From Polynucleobacter sp. MWH-UH2A (lineage in GTDB: Bacteria; Pseudomonadota; Gammaproteobacteria; Burkholderiales; Burkholderiaceae), in NCBI RefSeq assembly GCF_018687195.1, contig NZ_CP061321.1:1612001-1676000 (forward strand): a stretch of DNA of 64,000 nucleotides, in the 5' to 3' direction. The translations under genes and the position numbers were made by a program. A model generated the notes under the pieces. It made no database searches. It was given only the letters and a program-made list of their open reading frames with translations, and was not told the DNA's origin. Positions 34,706 to 43,563 of the stretch are shown here, in pieces. Numbering within the stretch: position 1 is the stretch's first letter; each line of letters opens with the position of its first letter.

Positions 34706-34711
34706 TATAAT
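34706..34711 (+). promoter_or_regulatory. Candidate -10 of the Rieske oxygenase gene
   Basis: A perfect TATAAT lies 87 nt before the Rieske oxygenase ATG in the divergent gap to xseB. A fitting -35 is not evident. The leader is GC-rich and ends in a Shine-Dalgarno. Confidence 0.4.
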
Positions 34712-34798
34712 TCCCCCCTTCCTTTCCAATATCGATCCGTCGATGGTTGGATTGGTTATTCCGCTTAGCTTCGGCTGACGTTTTCGGGGGTGGGGAGA

Positions 34799-35905
34799 AT
34801 GACTAATCTGGCTACCGCGCAGCAGCTTGCGCCGTCCAATCTACAACTGCCGGTTTCGGCATATTTTGACGCTGACTTATATCAGCGGGAAATTGAACTG
34901 CTTTTTAAGCAGGGTCCTGGCTATGTAGGCCACGAACTCATGGTGCCTGAAGTGGGCTCCTATCAAACTTTGGGCGCTGAAAACGAGGGTCGCATTCTGG
35001 TGCGCAATCAAGAGGGTGTTGAACTCCTCTCCAACGTTTGTCGTCATCGTCAAGCGCTCATGCTTAACGGCAAAGGTAAAACCGAAAATATTGTTTGCCC
35101 ATTACATCGCTGGACTTATGACTTAGGCGGCAATCTCTTGGGCGCGCCACACTTTGAAGATAAGCCTTGTTTAAACCTTGGCAAATCACCACTACAAAAT
35201 TGGCAAGGTCTCTTGTTTGAGGGTCCACGCGATGTGCGCGCTGATCTTGCAAAGCTGGGTGTTGCTGATGATCTCCAATTTGATGGCTACATGCTCGACC
35301 ATGTTGAAGTGCACGACTGCAACTACAACTGGAAAACATTTATCGAGGTTTACCTCGAGGACTACCATGTCGTTCCTTTTCATCCAGGCTTAGGAAAATT
35401 TGTTTCTTGTGAAGACTTGCACTGGGAATTTGGTGAATGGCATAGCGTACAAACCGTGGGTATTCACAAAGACTTGCAAAAGCCAGGCTCACAAACATAC
35501 CGTCACTGGCATGAAGCAGTTCTGCGCCAATTCAATGGCAAAGCCCCACGCCATGGTGCAATCTGGCTAACTTACTACCCCAATGTGATGGTGGAATGGT
35601 ATCCAGGCGTGCTGTGTGTATCGACATTACACCCAATGGGCGTCAATAAAACACGCAACATCGTTGAGTTCTACTACCCAGAAGAAATCGCTCTATTTGA
35701 ACGTGAATTTGTAGAAGCAGAACGCGCCGCCTACATGGAAACCTGCATCGAAGATGATGAAATCGCCGAACGCATGGATCAGGGTAGAGCAGCCTTACTT
35801 GCGCGCGGTGTAAATGAGGTTGGCCCTTACCAAAGCCCCATGGAAGATGGCATGCAACATTTCCATGAATGGTATCGACGCGTCATGAACTTTCAAGGCG
35901 CATAA
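34799..35905 (+). CDS. Rieske-type aromatic ring-hydroxylating oxygenase, alpha subunit
   Basis: A 368-residue non-heme iron oxygenase. The Rieske [2Fe-2S] site is C-R-H then 17 residues and C-P-L-H (in SNVCRHRQALM and IVCPLHRWTYDLGG, about residues 80-105). The mononuclear iron site is YLEDYHVVPFHPGL. The C-terminal half is the SRPBCC catalytic fold. The ATG at 34799 has GGGGAGA directly upstream. No beta subunit, ferredoxin or reductase gene adjoins it; a reductase of a suitable type is encoded at 57594. The substrate is unknown. It is followed by a sulfurtransferase 42 nt downstream. Confidence 0.88.
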   Translation: MTNLATAQQLAPSNLQLPVSAYFDADLYQREIELLFKQGPGYVGHELMVPEVGSYQTLGAENEGRILVRNQEGVELLSNVCRHRQALMLNGKGKTENIVCPLHRWTYDLGGNLLGAPHFEDKPCLNLGKSPLQNWQGLLFEGPRDVRADLAKLGVADDLQFDGYMLDHVEVHDCNYNWKTFIEVYLEDYHVVPFHPGLGKFVSCEDLHWEFGEWHSVQTVGIHKDLQKPGSQTYRHWHEAVLRQFNGKAPRHGAIWLTYYPNVMVEWYPGVLCVSTLHPMGVNKTRNIVEFYYPEEIALFEREFVEAERAAYMETCIEDDEIAERMDQGRAALLARGVNEVGPYQSPMEDGMQHFHEWYRRVMNFQGA

Positions 35906-35947
35906 TCTCAGTAAGCACTTTCTCGCCACCACAAAATAGGAAGCATC

Positions 35948-36778
35948 ATGACTCCTCTAATTACCGCAAACCAGTTAGAAGAAATCATTAATAGTGGTGA
36001 AAACGTATTACTCTGCGATTGCCGCTTTGATTTAGTAGACACCCAAGCAGGCAAAAAAGCCTACGAAGAAAGTCACATTCCAGGTGCGATTTATGTCGAC
36101 CTCGATCAAGACCTATCAGGCACCAAAACTGGCAAAAACGGTAGGCATCCATTACCCACGCCTGAAGCGTGGGCACATACTAAGACTCGCTTAGGCATTA
36201 ACCCAAATACCTTGGTAGTCGCTTACGATAAACAAGGCTCTGTCTATGCTAGTCGTCTTTGGTGGATGCTCAAGGCCACTGGTCATGCCAAGGTGCAAGT
36301 ATTAGATGGTGGGTTGGATGCCTGGAATGGTCCTATGGGTACAGTGCCACGCAAACCTACGCCATCACCCACCCCGATTGCAGCAAGACCGTACGAAGGA
36401 CTGGTTTTGGTAGATGAGGTAGCGGGTAATTTGCAATCTCAAAACCATATCGTGATCGATGCGCGCGCCAATGATCGCTTTCATGGGCAAAACGAAACAT
36501 TAGATCCAGTAGGCGGCCACATTCCGGGTGCACTCAATCATTTCTTTAAAGAAAACTTATCAGCTACTGCTTTTAAATCAGCCGAACATCTTTTTAAAGA
36601 CTTTGTGGAATTGCTCGGCCCACATAAGCCAGCGCAAGTGATTCATCAATGTGGCTCTGGTGTGACAGCTTGCCACAATCTATTAGCCATGGAAGTTGCT
36701 GGCCTTAGAGGCTCACGTCTTTATGCGGGCAGCTGGAGCGAATGGTGTGCCGATAGCAGCAGACCAATTGAAACCTAA
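35948..36778 (+). CDS. sseA: 3-mercaptopyruvate / thiosulfate sulfurtransferase
   Basis: A 276-residue protein with two rhodanese domains. The first is inactive (VLLCDCRFDL, AYEESHIPGAIYVDLD). The second carries the active-site loop CGSGVTAC near residue 239, which fits 3-mercaptopyruvate sulfurtransferases (CGSGVTA). It moves sulfane sulfur to thiols or cyanide. A good ribosome binding site (AGGAAG) precedes the ATG. It is on the same strand as the Rieske gene, with no obvious functional link. Confidence 0.9.
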   Translation: MTPLITANQLEEIINSGENVLLCDCRFDLVDTQAGKKAYEESHIPGAIYVDLDQDLSGTKTGKNGRHPLPTPEAWAHTKTRLGINPNTLVVAYDKQGSVYASRLWWMLKATGHAKVQVLDGGLDAWNGPMGTVPRKPTPSPTPIAARPYEGLVLVDEVAGNLQSQNHIVIDARANDRFHGQNETLDPVGGHIPGALNHFFKENLSATAFKSAEHLFKDFVELLGPHKPAQVIHQCGSGVTACHNLLAMEVAGLRGSRLYAGSWSEWCADSSRPIET

Positions 36779-36784
36779 TTCACT

Positions 36785-37558
36785 TTAGTGAATCATTGAG
36801 AGCAGCACCACGAATCCCACACCGCAGGCAATCAAGATCGTTTGACGCAATGACTCAGCCCAGTGTGGGCGACGGTGCATTTGGGGAATCAAATCACTGA
36901 CCGCGATATAAATAAAACTACTAGAGGCAATCACCAACAAATACGGCATGGCTACATGGGCTTTTTCTAAAAAGAAATATGCCAGCACACCGCCAACCAC
37001 CGCGGATAAGCCGCAAATGCAGTTATAGAGCAAGGCACGAGTGCGTGAGAATCCGGCATTCAGCAACACGATGAAATCACCGATCTCTTGTGGAATCTCA
37101 TGCGCGATGATGGCAATCGCTGTAAAGATGCCAACCTGATAGTCAGCCATAAACGCAGCGGCAATCAAAATACCATCAACAAAATTATGCAAACCATCAC
37201 CCACTAGAATCATCCAGCCGCTACGACCCGCATTCTCGGCATCATGTCCGTGGTGATGGTGGTGACCGTCACCTTCATGGTGATGGTCATGGCGTAATAG
37301 TGCAATTTTTTCTAGTAAGAAGAATCCCAATAAGCCCGCTAATAGCGTTGCAAACAACAACTGCGGATTGGTGGACTGCATGCTAAAAGCTTCCGGCAAC
37401 GAATGGAGTAATGCGGTAGCCAACAGAATGCCTACTGATAGGCTCACCATGTTGTTAACCATCTTTGCAAGCAAAGCCAAGGAACAACTAGCGGCAACCA
37501 GCGCACTCGCAGTACCCGCAAGAGCCGTTACCAGAAGAATGCTTTGTAAGACGGTCAT
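36785..37558 (-). CDS. ZIP family divalent metal transporter
   Basis: A 257-residue inner-membrane transporter of zinc or related metals with about eight helices. A His-rich cytoplasmic loop (HDHHHEGDGHHHHHGHD, about residues 90-106) binds metal. The ZIP signatures HNFVDGILIAAAF and HEIPQEIGDFIVLL form the binuclear centre in the fourth and fifth helices. It is 6 nt downstream of the dienelactone hydrolase gene on the same strand. Direction of transport is uptake for the family; the metal specificity cannot be read. Confidence 0.92.
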   Translation of the reverse strand: MTVLQSILLVTALAGTASALVAASCSLALLAKMVNNMVSLSVGILLATALLHSLPEAFSMQSTNPQLLFATLLAGLLGFFLLEKIALLRHDHHHEGDGHHHHHGHDAENAGRSGWMILVGDGLHNFVDGILIAAAFMADYQVGIFTAIAIIAHEIPQEIGDFIVLLNAGFSRTRALLYNCICGLSAVVGGVLAYFFLEKAHVAMPYLLVIASSSFIYIAVSDLIPQMHRRPHWAESLRQTILIACGVGFVVLLSMIH

Positions 37559-37564
37559 AAAGTA

Positions 37565-38449
37565 TTAAGCAACGCCCATTTTCTTGAACCAGGCGATACA
37601 TTTTTCCCAACCATCTTTTGCAGACCCCTCACGATAGCTTGCGCGATAGTCCGCATGGAATGCATGAGGTGCATCAGGGTAGACTTCAATCATTGATGCT
37701 TTAGCAGCAGGATTCTTGGCAGCTGCTTGCGCAAGTGCAGCGCGCATCTGCTCAACACTCTCTAAAGAAATGCCAGGATCAGCACCACCATAGAGGCCGA
37801 GCACTGGGGCTTTTAAGTCGGTAGCCAATTCAACGGGATGGCGTGGATTGCCCTCAGTCTTTTCACCAACTAAGCGCCCATACCAAGCCACGCCTGCTTT
37901 CACTTGTGGCAATGTTGCTGATAGCCAGGTAATGCGGCCACCCCAACAAAAGCCGGTAACGCCAACACGTTTTAAATCCCCGCCATTTTTGCCAGCCCAT
38001 ACTAAAGCTGCCTGTAGATCATTTAAGACTTGCGCATCGGGTGTCTTGGCCACAATGTTGGTCAAGATATCGGCGACCGTTCCATATGTATTCGGATCAC
38101 CAGCACGGACAAAAAATTCTGGGGCAATTGCCAAATATCCTAATTTGGCAAAACGTCTTGTGACATCAGCAATGTATTCGTGCACACCGAAGATTTCGCT
38201 CACCACAATCACGATAGGCAAGTTACCTTTGGCTTTCTCCGGGCGAGAAACATAGGCAGGCAATTGAAAGCCGCCTACCGGAATCATTTGCTCACCCGCT
38301 TTGATACCCTTGAAATCCGTTTCAATCGCAGCGGCTAACACGGGATCTGCTGCAGCGACAAAACCAACGCCCAAGGTGGTTGCCGCAGCCCCTGCAACGG
38401 ATGTCTTTATGAAACTTCTTCTGCTTTGATCTTGTGTTTTTTCACTCAT
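37565..38449 (-). CDS. Dienelactone hydrolase family protein, Tat-exported
   Basis: A 294-residue alpha/beta hydrolase. The N-terminus has a twin-arginine signal (SRRSFIKTS followed by a hydrophobic stretch), so it is exported folded. The nucleophile is the Cys in VTGFCWGGRITW, the Asp lies in LYGGADPGIS, and the His in DAPHAFHADYR, the dienelactone hydrolase triad. The ATG at 38449 is chosen so that the Tat signal is near the N-terminus. Family members open lactones such as dienelactone. The real substrate is unknown. It lies between polA and the ZIP transporter. Confidence 0.88.
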   Translation of the reverse strand: MSEKTQDQSRRSFIKTSVAGAAATTLGVGFVAAADPVLAAAIETDFKGIKAGEQMIPVGGFQLPAYVSRPEKAKGNLPIVIVVSEIFGVHEYIADVTRRFAKLGYLAIAPEFFVRAGDPNTYGTVADILTNIVAKTPDAQVLNDLQAALVWAGKNGGDLKRVGVTGFCWGGRITWLSATLPQVKAGVAWYGRLVGEKTEGNPRHPVELATDLKAPVLGLYGGADPGISLESVEQMRAALAQAAAKNPAAKASMIEVYPDAPHAFHADYRASYREGSAKDGWEKCIAWFKKMGVA

Positions 38450-38472
38450 GATGTCTGCCTCCGAGTCATTAT

Positions 38473-41289
38473 TTAATGCGCTTCTTCCCAATTATCGCCA
38501 ATACCAATACTCACTACCAAAGGCACCTTCAATTTAGCTACATTGCACATCAAATCAGGTAAGTTTGCTTGCAAGCGATCGATTTCATCAAAAGGCACGT
38601 CAAAAACCAATTCATCGTGCACTTGCAGTAAGAGCTTGGTTTTAAGTTGCTCTTTTTCGAGCCAATCCTCAACCGCAACCATAGCCAGCTTAATCAGGTC
38701 AGCGGCAGTACCTTGCATTGGCGCATTAATCGCAGCGCGCTCCGCGCCTTGGCGACGAGGACCATTTGAACCTTTGATTTCTGGAAGCCATAAGCGTCTA
38801 CCAAAGACAGTTTCCACATAGCCATTTTCTCTGGCCTCCAAACGAGTGCGCTCCATATACTGCGCAACGCCAGGATAGCGATCAAAATATTTAGCAATGT
38901 AGTTTTGTGCAGCTGCGCGCTCAATCCCTAAATTACCTGCCAATCCAAATGCACTCATGCCATAGATCAAACCAAAGTTAATGACCTTGGCATAACGGCG
39001 TTGCTCAGAACTTACTTCATCTAGTGGAACGCCAAAAATCTCTGCCGCTGTAGCTTGGTGTACATCTTTACCTTCCCTAAAGGCAGCCAATAGATTCTCA
39101 TCTTCAGCAATGTGTCCCATGATGCGCAGCTCAATTTGTGAATAGTCTGCTGACAATAGTTTGCAACCATCCGCAGGCACGAAGGCCTCACGAATACGAC
39201 GACCCTCCTCGGTGCGAACAGGGATGTTTTGTAGGTTAGGATCACTTGATGCAAGACGACCTGTCACCGCAGTTGCCTGAGAAAAATTGGTATGCACGCG
39301 ACCCGTCTTAGGATCAGCCATGCGTGGCAATTTCTCAATATAGGTTGACATCAACTTCGCCAAGCTACGATAGTCCAGAATACGTGCTGGCAATGGATAG
39401 TCTTCTGCCAACTTTTGCAGCACTTCTTCATCCGTAGATGGCGCGCCCGACGGTGTCTTTTTAATTACCGGTAGTTCTAATTGGCCAAACAGGACTTCTG
39501 CAATTTGCTTGGGAGACTGAATATTGAAGGGCTGACCTGCCAATTGATGAATCTCGCCCTCTAGCTCCAAGAGGCGCTTGCCAACTTGTTGTCCTTGCTT
39601 CCCCAGCAGCGCTGAGTCAATGCGGATACCATTGCGCTCCATCACTCCAAGCACATGCATCGCGGGCATTTCAATCTGTTGATAGACATACAAGAGACCC
39701 GGATTTCCCTGAATTTGGGGCCAAAGCTCTTGGTGTAAGCGCAAGGTGATATCGGCATCTTCAGCCGCATAGTCAGTAGCAACCTGAAGATCTACTTGAT
39801 CAAAACCAATCTGATGCGCACCCTTGCCACACACCTCTTCATAGCGAATCGTTTTCACGCCAAGATGGCGCTCGGCCATGCTGTCCATATTGTGCGGAAG
39901 ATGCGACTCCAACACATAAGACTCTAGCAAGGTATCAAATGCAACACCACCCAAAGTAATGCCATAGTTTGCAAAGACATGGATGTCGTACTTTAAGTTT
40001 TGTCCGACCTTTAAATGCGTTTTACTTTCTAGCCAAGGCTTCATACGTGACAATACATGCTCACGATTAAGCTGCGTCTCGCCATTACGATGCGCCACCG
40101 GAATGTAGCAAGCTTCCCCCGCCTTCACTGAAAGTGAGATACCAACCAACTCTGCAGCTAATGCGTCTAGACTAGTTGTTTCTGTATCGACAGCCGTTAA
40201 CTCAGCTGCTTCAATTTTTTTCAACCACTTCTCTAAAGCAGCTTCATCTGTAACACACTCATAATGACGCTCAAGTAAATCTGGCGTCGCTGTTTTTGCT
40301 GGTGCACTATTAGCTGCTACAGACTTCTTAGATTCAACCTCTTCATTCTTGCTGGCTACGGATGCGATAGGCGTGCCAGCTAGATCGAAGGCGCCTCCCT
40401 CTGAAGCATTACTGGATGGGCTTTCCAACTGTTTTTCAACATCGCGTAACCAGGTTTTAAAGGCATAGCGCTCGAATAGCTCACGCAATAACGCAGCGTT
40501 TTCAGGCTTGGCATGCAAATCATCTAAACCTGGTAAGTGTGGCGATAAATCGCAATCGGTTTTGACGGTAATGAGTTGTCGCGCTTGTGGTAACCAGTCA
40601 AGAGTTGCGCGTAAGTTTTCCCCAACGACGCCTTTCACCTGATCTGCATTCGCCATTAATTTATCTAAATTACCAAACTCGGCTAACCATTTGTTTGCTG
40701 TTTTAGGCCCCGCCTTAGGAACACCAGGAACATTGTCTACAGCGTCGCCGATGATGGATAAGTAATCCACAATCAATTCTGGTGGAACACCAAACTTTTC
40801 AATGACGCCATCAATATCCAACTTTTCATTCGTCATCGTATTAATCAGCGTGACTGAGGAATTGACTAATTGCGCTAAATCTTTATCACCTGTGGAGATG
40901 ATGGTTTCCCAGCCCGCTTGAGTAGCCTGACAAGCCAAAGTACCAATCACGTCATCGGCCTCGACTCCCGACACCATCAAAACTGGCCAACCTAAAGCCT
41001 TAACCATTAAGTGAATGGGCTCAATTTGCTTCACCAAATCCTCGGGCATGGGTGAGCGGTGCGCTTTGTACTCGGAATACATCTCGTCCCGGAAGGTTTT
41101 TCCCTTGGCGTCAAATACGCAAGCAATATGGTCAGCCTTTAGCTCAGACCGGGCACGGCGCATCATATTTACCATGCCATAGATAGCCCCCGTGGGTTCC
41201 CCGACCCCATTTCTCAGGTCGGGCATGGCGTGGAAGGCGCGATAGAGGTAGCTAGAGCCGTCTACCAACAAGAGTCTATGTTTCGTCAT
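38473..41289 (-). CDS. polA: DNA polymerase I
   Basis: A 938-residue repair and Okazaki-fragment polymerase with all three parts. The 5'-3' exonuclease (1-300) has LLLVDGSSYLYRAFHA and GVEADDVIGTLA. The 3'-5' proofreading domain has intact acidic residues (VDTETTSLD, GQNLKYDIHVF, YAAEDADITLRL). The polymerase domain has LLSADYSQIELRIMGHI, RRYAKVINFGLIYGMS and LLQVHDELVFDVP. I use the ATG at 41289 because the fold begins there. There is no Shine-Dalgarno, and TACGAT ends 6 nt upstream. Confidence 0.97.
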   Translation of the reverse strand: MTKHRLLLVDGSSYLYRAFHAMPDLRNGVGEPTGAIYGMVNMMRRARSELKADHIACVFDAKGKTFRDEMYSEYKAHRSPMPEDLVKQIEPIHLMVKALGWPVLMVSGVEADDVIGTLACQATQAGWETIISTGDKDLAQLVNSSVTLINTMTNEKLDIDGVIEKFGVPPELIVDYLSIIGDAVDNVPGVPKAGPKTANKWLAEFGNLDKLMANADQVKGVVGENLRATLDWLPQARQLITVKTDCDLSPHLPGLDDLHAKPENAALLRELFERYAFKTWLRDVEKQLESPSSNASEGGAFDLAGTPIASVASKNEEVESKKSVAANSAPAKTATPDLLERHYECVTDEAALEKWLKKIEAAELTAVDTETTSLDALAAELVGISLSVKAGEACYIPVAHRNGETQLNREHVLSRMKPWLESKTHLKVGQNLKYDIHVFANYGITLGGVAFDTLLESYVLESHLPHNMDSMAERHLGVKTIRYEEVCGKGAHQIGFDQVDLQVATDYAAEDADITLRLHQELWPQIQGNPGLLYVYQQIEMPAMHVLGVMERNGIRIDSALLGKQGQQVGKRLLELEGEIHQLAGQPFNIQSPKQIAEVLFGQLELPVIKKTPSGAPSTDEEVLQKLAEDYPLPARILDYRSLAKLMSTYIEKLPRMADPKTGRVHTNFSQATAVTGRLASSDPNLQNIPVRTEEGRRIREAFVPADGCKLLSADYSQIELRIMGHIAEDENLLAAFREGKDVHQATAAEIFGVPLDEVSSEQRRYAKVINFGLIYGMSAFGLAGNLGIERAAAQNYIAKYFDRYPGVAQYMERTRLEARENGYVETVFGRRLWLPEIKGSNGPRRQGAERAAINAPMQGTAADLIKLAMVAVEDWLEKEQLKTKLLLQVHDELVFDVPFDEIDRLQANLPDLMCNVAKLKVPLVVSIGIGDNWEEAH

Positions 41290-41295
41290 ACCGCA

Positions 41296-41301
41296 ATCGT
41301 A
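41296..41301 (-). promoter_or_regulatory. Candidate -10 for leaderless polA
   Basis: TACGAT on the minus strand ends 6 nt before the polA ATG. A start of transcription at the ATG would leave no leader. The same hexamer stands 7 nt before an ATG of the SDR gene at 57557. The -35 region is poor. Confidence 0.35.
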
Positions 41302-41370
41302 CAATCTAGTTAACAATTACCTACAGGGTGGATTAATGTACCGCCCAAAAGTAGGCCAAAAAAGGTGAAA

Positions 41371-41784
41371 ATGATGCATGCCCTAACAAACGTAATCAGT
41401 CATATTTTTAGTCAAAATCTCGTTCTAGCGAGCTTTTTGGTGATTTTTGCTGTCTTTGGAGCAGGATCCGCACAGGCTCAGAATAACAGCCAAGCCCTCA
41501 GTCAATCCGAGCTCAACCGAATTAACAATCAACCGCTGTCTCCAATGATGAGCCCCGCTGGTGTTGTGAGCAATCCAGAAACTCGTAAACCAAGCTTCCA
41601 ACATAAAGAAGCGACTGGCACCGAAATTACTGAATACAAGGATGCCAATAGCCCAACCCAGGTACAAGTTAAAACAAAGTACACAACTTACGAGATGTCG
41701 CCACCAGACTCAGTAATGCCTGGGCCACCATCAGGTGAAGGCGCGCTTCTTAGCGTACCTAGTATTAGCATCCCAATTCAATAA
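41371..41784 (+). CDS. Hypothetical exported protein, DUF2782-like
   Basis: A 137-residue protein with a signal peptide (NLVLASFLVIFAVFGAGSAQA) cleaved after AQA near residue 36. The central region TEITEYKDANSPTQVQVKTKY resembles DUF2782 proteins, which lie beside polA and thrB in many beta- and gammaproteobacteria. The start ATG has AAGGTG upstream; the in-frame GTG just before it is less likely. The tail is Pro-rich. It lies 15 nt before thrB. Function is unknown. Confidence 0.7.
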   Translation: MMHALTNVISHIFSQNLVLASFLVIFAVFGAGSAQAQNNSQALSQSELNRINNQPLSPMMSPAGVVSNPETRKPSFQHKEATGTEITEYKDANSPTQVQVKTKYTTYEMSPPDSVMPGPPSGEGALLSVPSISIPIQ

Positions 41785-41799
41785 AAAACAGATTTATCA

Positions 41800-42777
41800 A
41801 TGGCTGTATTTACTCCGATTGAACTTGGTGAGATCGCCCCATGGATCTCCCAAGAATTTACTATCGGCGAAGCTGCAGACATCCGCGGCATTCATGGTGG
41901 TATTGAAAACTCCAACTTTTTCTTAGACACCGTTAAAGATGGTAAGAAGCAAGAATATGTTCTGACCATCTTTGAACGCTTATCTGCAGAGCAGTTGCCC
42001 TATTACTTAGAGTTGATGCGCCACTTGGCAAACAAGGGCATACCAGTCCCTAAGCCAATTGAGAACAAGCAAGGAGAAATTCTCTTCTCTCTCAAAGGTA
42101 AGCCCGCAGCGATCGTCAGCAAGCTACCGGGCCTGTCCCGCATGCAGCCCGAAGTAAAGCATTGCGCCTTGGTGGGTGAGATGCTTGCCAAAATGCATCT
42201 CGCTGGAAAAGATTTTCCAAAATCGCAAGAGAACCTTCGCAGCCTTGGCTGGTGGCAGCAAACTATTCCGCTAGTGTTGCCGCACTTAAATACCGCACAA
42301 AAAGAATTACTCACTCACGAGCTTAGTACCCAAGAAGACTTCTTCTCATCCAGCAATTACGACATACTTCCGCAAGGTGCAAGTCATTGCGATCTCTTTA
42401 GAGACAACGTCTTGTTTGATCCCAAGGGATCCCCTGATGCTAGCAATGATCAATTGGGTGGTTTTTTTGATTTCTATTTTGCAGGTACCGACAAATGGTT
42501 GTTTGATCTTGCGGTCACCGTAAATGATTGGTGTTTAGCTGAGAACAAGCAGGATTTAGATCCGGCGCGCTTTGATGCTTTGATGCAAGCCTATCAATCT
42601 GTGCGCCCGCTCACCAAAGAAGAGCAAGCAAGCTGGCCCCTAATGGTGAGGGCTGCGGCCTTACGTTTCTGGGTATCCCGTTTATGGGACTTTTACTTGC
42701 CTCGTGACGCTCAAATGCTGACTCCTCATGACCCAACACACTTCGAACGTATTCTTTTAAGCCGTCGAACCCTATGA
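41800..42777 (+). CDS. thrB: Homoserine kinase
   Basis: A 325-residue kinase phosphorylating homoserine on the threonine pathway. It belongs to the APH-like (ThrB2) type found in proteobacteria rather than the GHMP type. Seen are IHGGIENSNFFLDT at the nucleotide site, the catalytic loop ASHCDLFRDNVLFD, and GGFFDFYFAGTDKWLFDLA with the metal-binding Asp. It overlaps the next gene by 4 nt (ATGA). Start context is weak (no clear Shine-Dalgarno). Confidence 0.93.
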   Translation: MAVFTPIELGEIAPWISQEFTIGEAADIRGIHGGIENSNFFLDTVKDGKKQEYVLTIFERLSAEQLPYYLELMRHLANKGIPVPKPIENKQGEILFSLKGKPAAIVSKLPGLSRMQPEVKHCALVGEMLAKMHLAGKDFPKSQENLRSLGWWQQTIPLVLPHLNTAQKELLTHELSTQEDFFSSSNYDILPQGASHCDLFRDNVLFDPKGSPDASNDQLGGFFDFYFAGTDKWLFDLAVTVNDWCLAENKQDLDPARFDALMQAYQSVRPLTKEEQASWPLMVRAAALRFWVSRLWDFYLPRDAQMLTPHDPTHFERILLSRRTL

Positions 42778-43535
42778 GACTCAATGCTGTCGACCCCAAA
42801 GAAGGCTATACCTGGATCAGGCAGGGCATTTGGTTATTCAAGCAAAATCCTTTGGGATTTTTAATGTTGGTCTTCATGTATGTTTTTGTGGCACAGCTTG
42901 CTGTCATCGTTCCAGTGATTGGCGTATTTGCAGTTCTACTATTAACACCAACTCTTTCCGTTGGATTTATGACCGCATGTCGACAAGCAATTCAGAAAGA
43001 GCGCATTCGACCAAGCGTCTATTTAATTGCACTGCAATCTGGGCAGTTTGTACGTAATCGAATTTTGCAATTAGGTTTGGTGTACGCGGCCCTCATCCTA
43101 TTGATGAGTTTTGCATTGAGCCTCTTAGTCGACTTCGAGACGCTATTGCCCCTCATGACGACGGACAAACCTATCACCCCTGAAGCACTCAGACAGGTGT
43201 ATCTCGTACTGGTCTTTGGTGCCGTTTTATACATTCCGATTGCAATGCTGATGTGGTTCTCGCCCATCTTGATTGCGTGGGCTGACATGTCCGTTCCGCA
43301 AGCCTTGTTTTCTAGTTGGCTGGCATGCTGGACAAATAAGGCTGCATTCTTCTTTTATCTAGCAATCTGGAGTGCAATCTTGATTGCTATTCCTTTAACG
43401 ATTGGCATGATCTTTGATGCTCTCAATTTTGGTCAAGCTGCTTCGTTTATCGTGGCTCCAATCTCGATGGCAGGCCTAACCATCATGCATTGCTCTTTCT
43501 ACGCCACTTGGAAAGCCTGCTTTACTGAAGACTAA
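42774..43535 (+). CDS. BPSS1780 family membrane protein
   Basis: A 253-residue integral membrane protein with about six helices. It opens with VDPKEGYTWIRQGIWLFKQNP, which is typical of the BPSS1780 family in Burkholderiales. Its start overlaps the thrB stop as ATGA, so it is translationally coupled to homoserine kinase. The function of the family is not known. Confidence 0.82.
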   Translation: MRLNAVDPKEGYTWIRQGIWLFKQNPLGFLMLVFMYVFVAQLAVIVPVIGVFAVLLLTPTLSVGFMTACRQAIQKERIRPSVYLIALQSGQFVRNRILQLGLVYAALILLMSFALSLLVDFETLLPLMTTDKPITPEALRQVYLVLVFGAVLYIPIAMLMWFSPILIAWADMSVPQALFSSWLACWTNKAAFFFYLAIWSAILIAIPLTIGMIFDALNFGQAASFIVAPISMAGLTIMHCSFYATWKACFTED

Positions 43536-43563
43536 ACAAACGATCAGTTTGGCTTAACAAAGC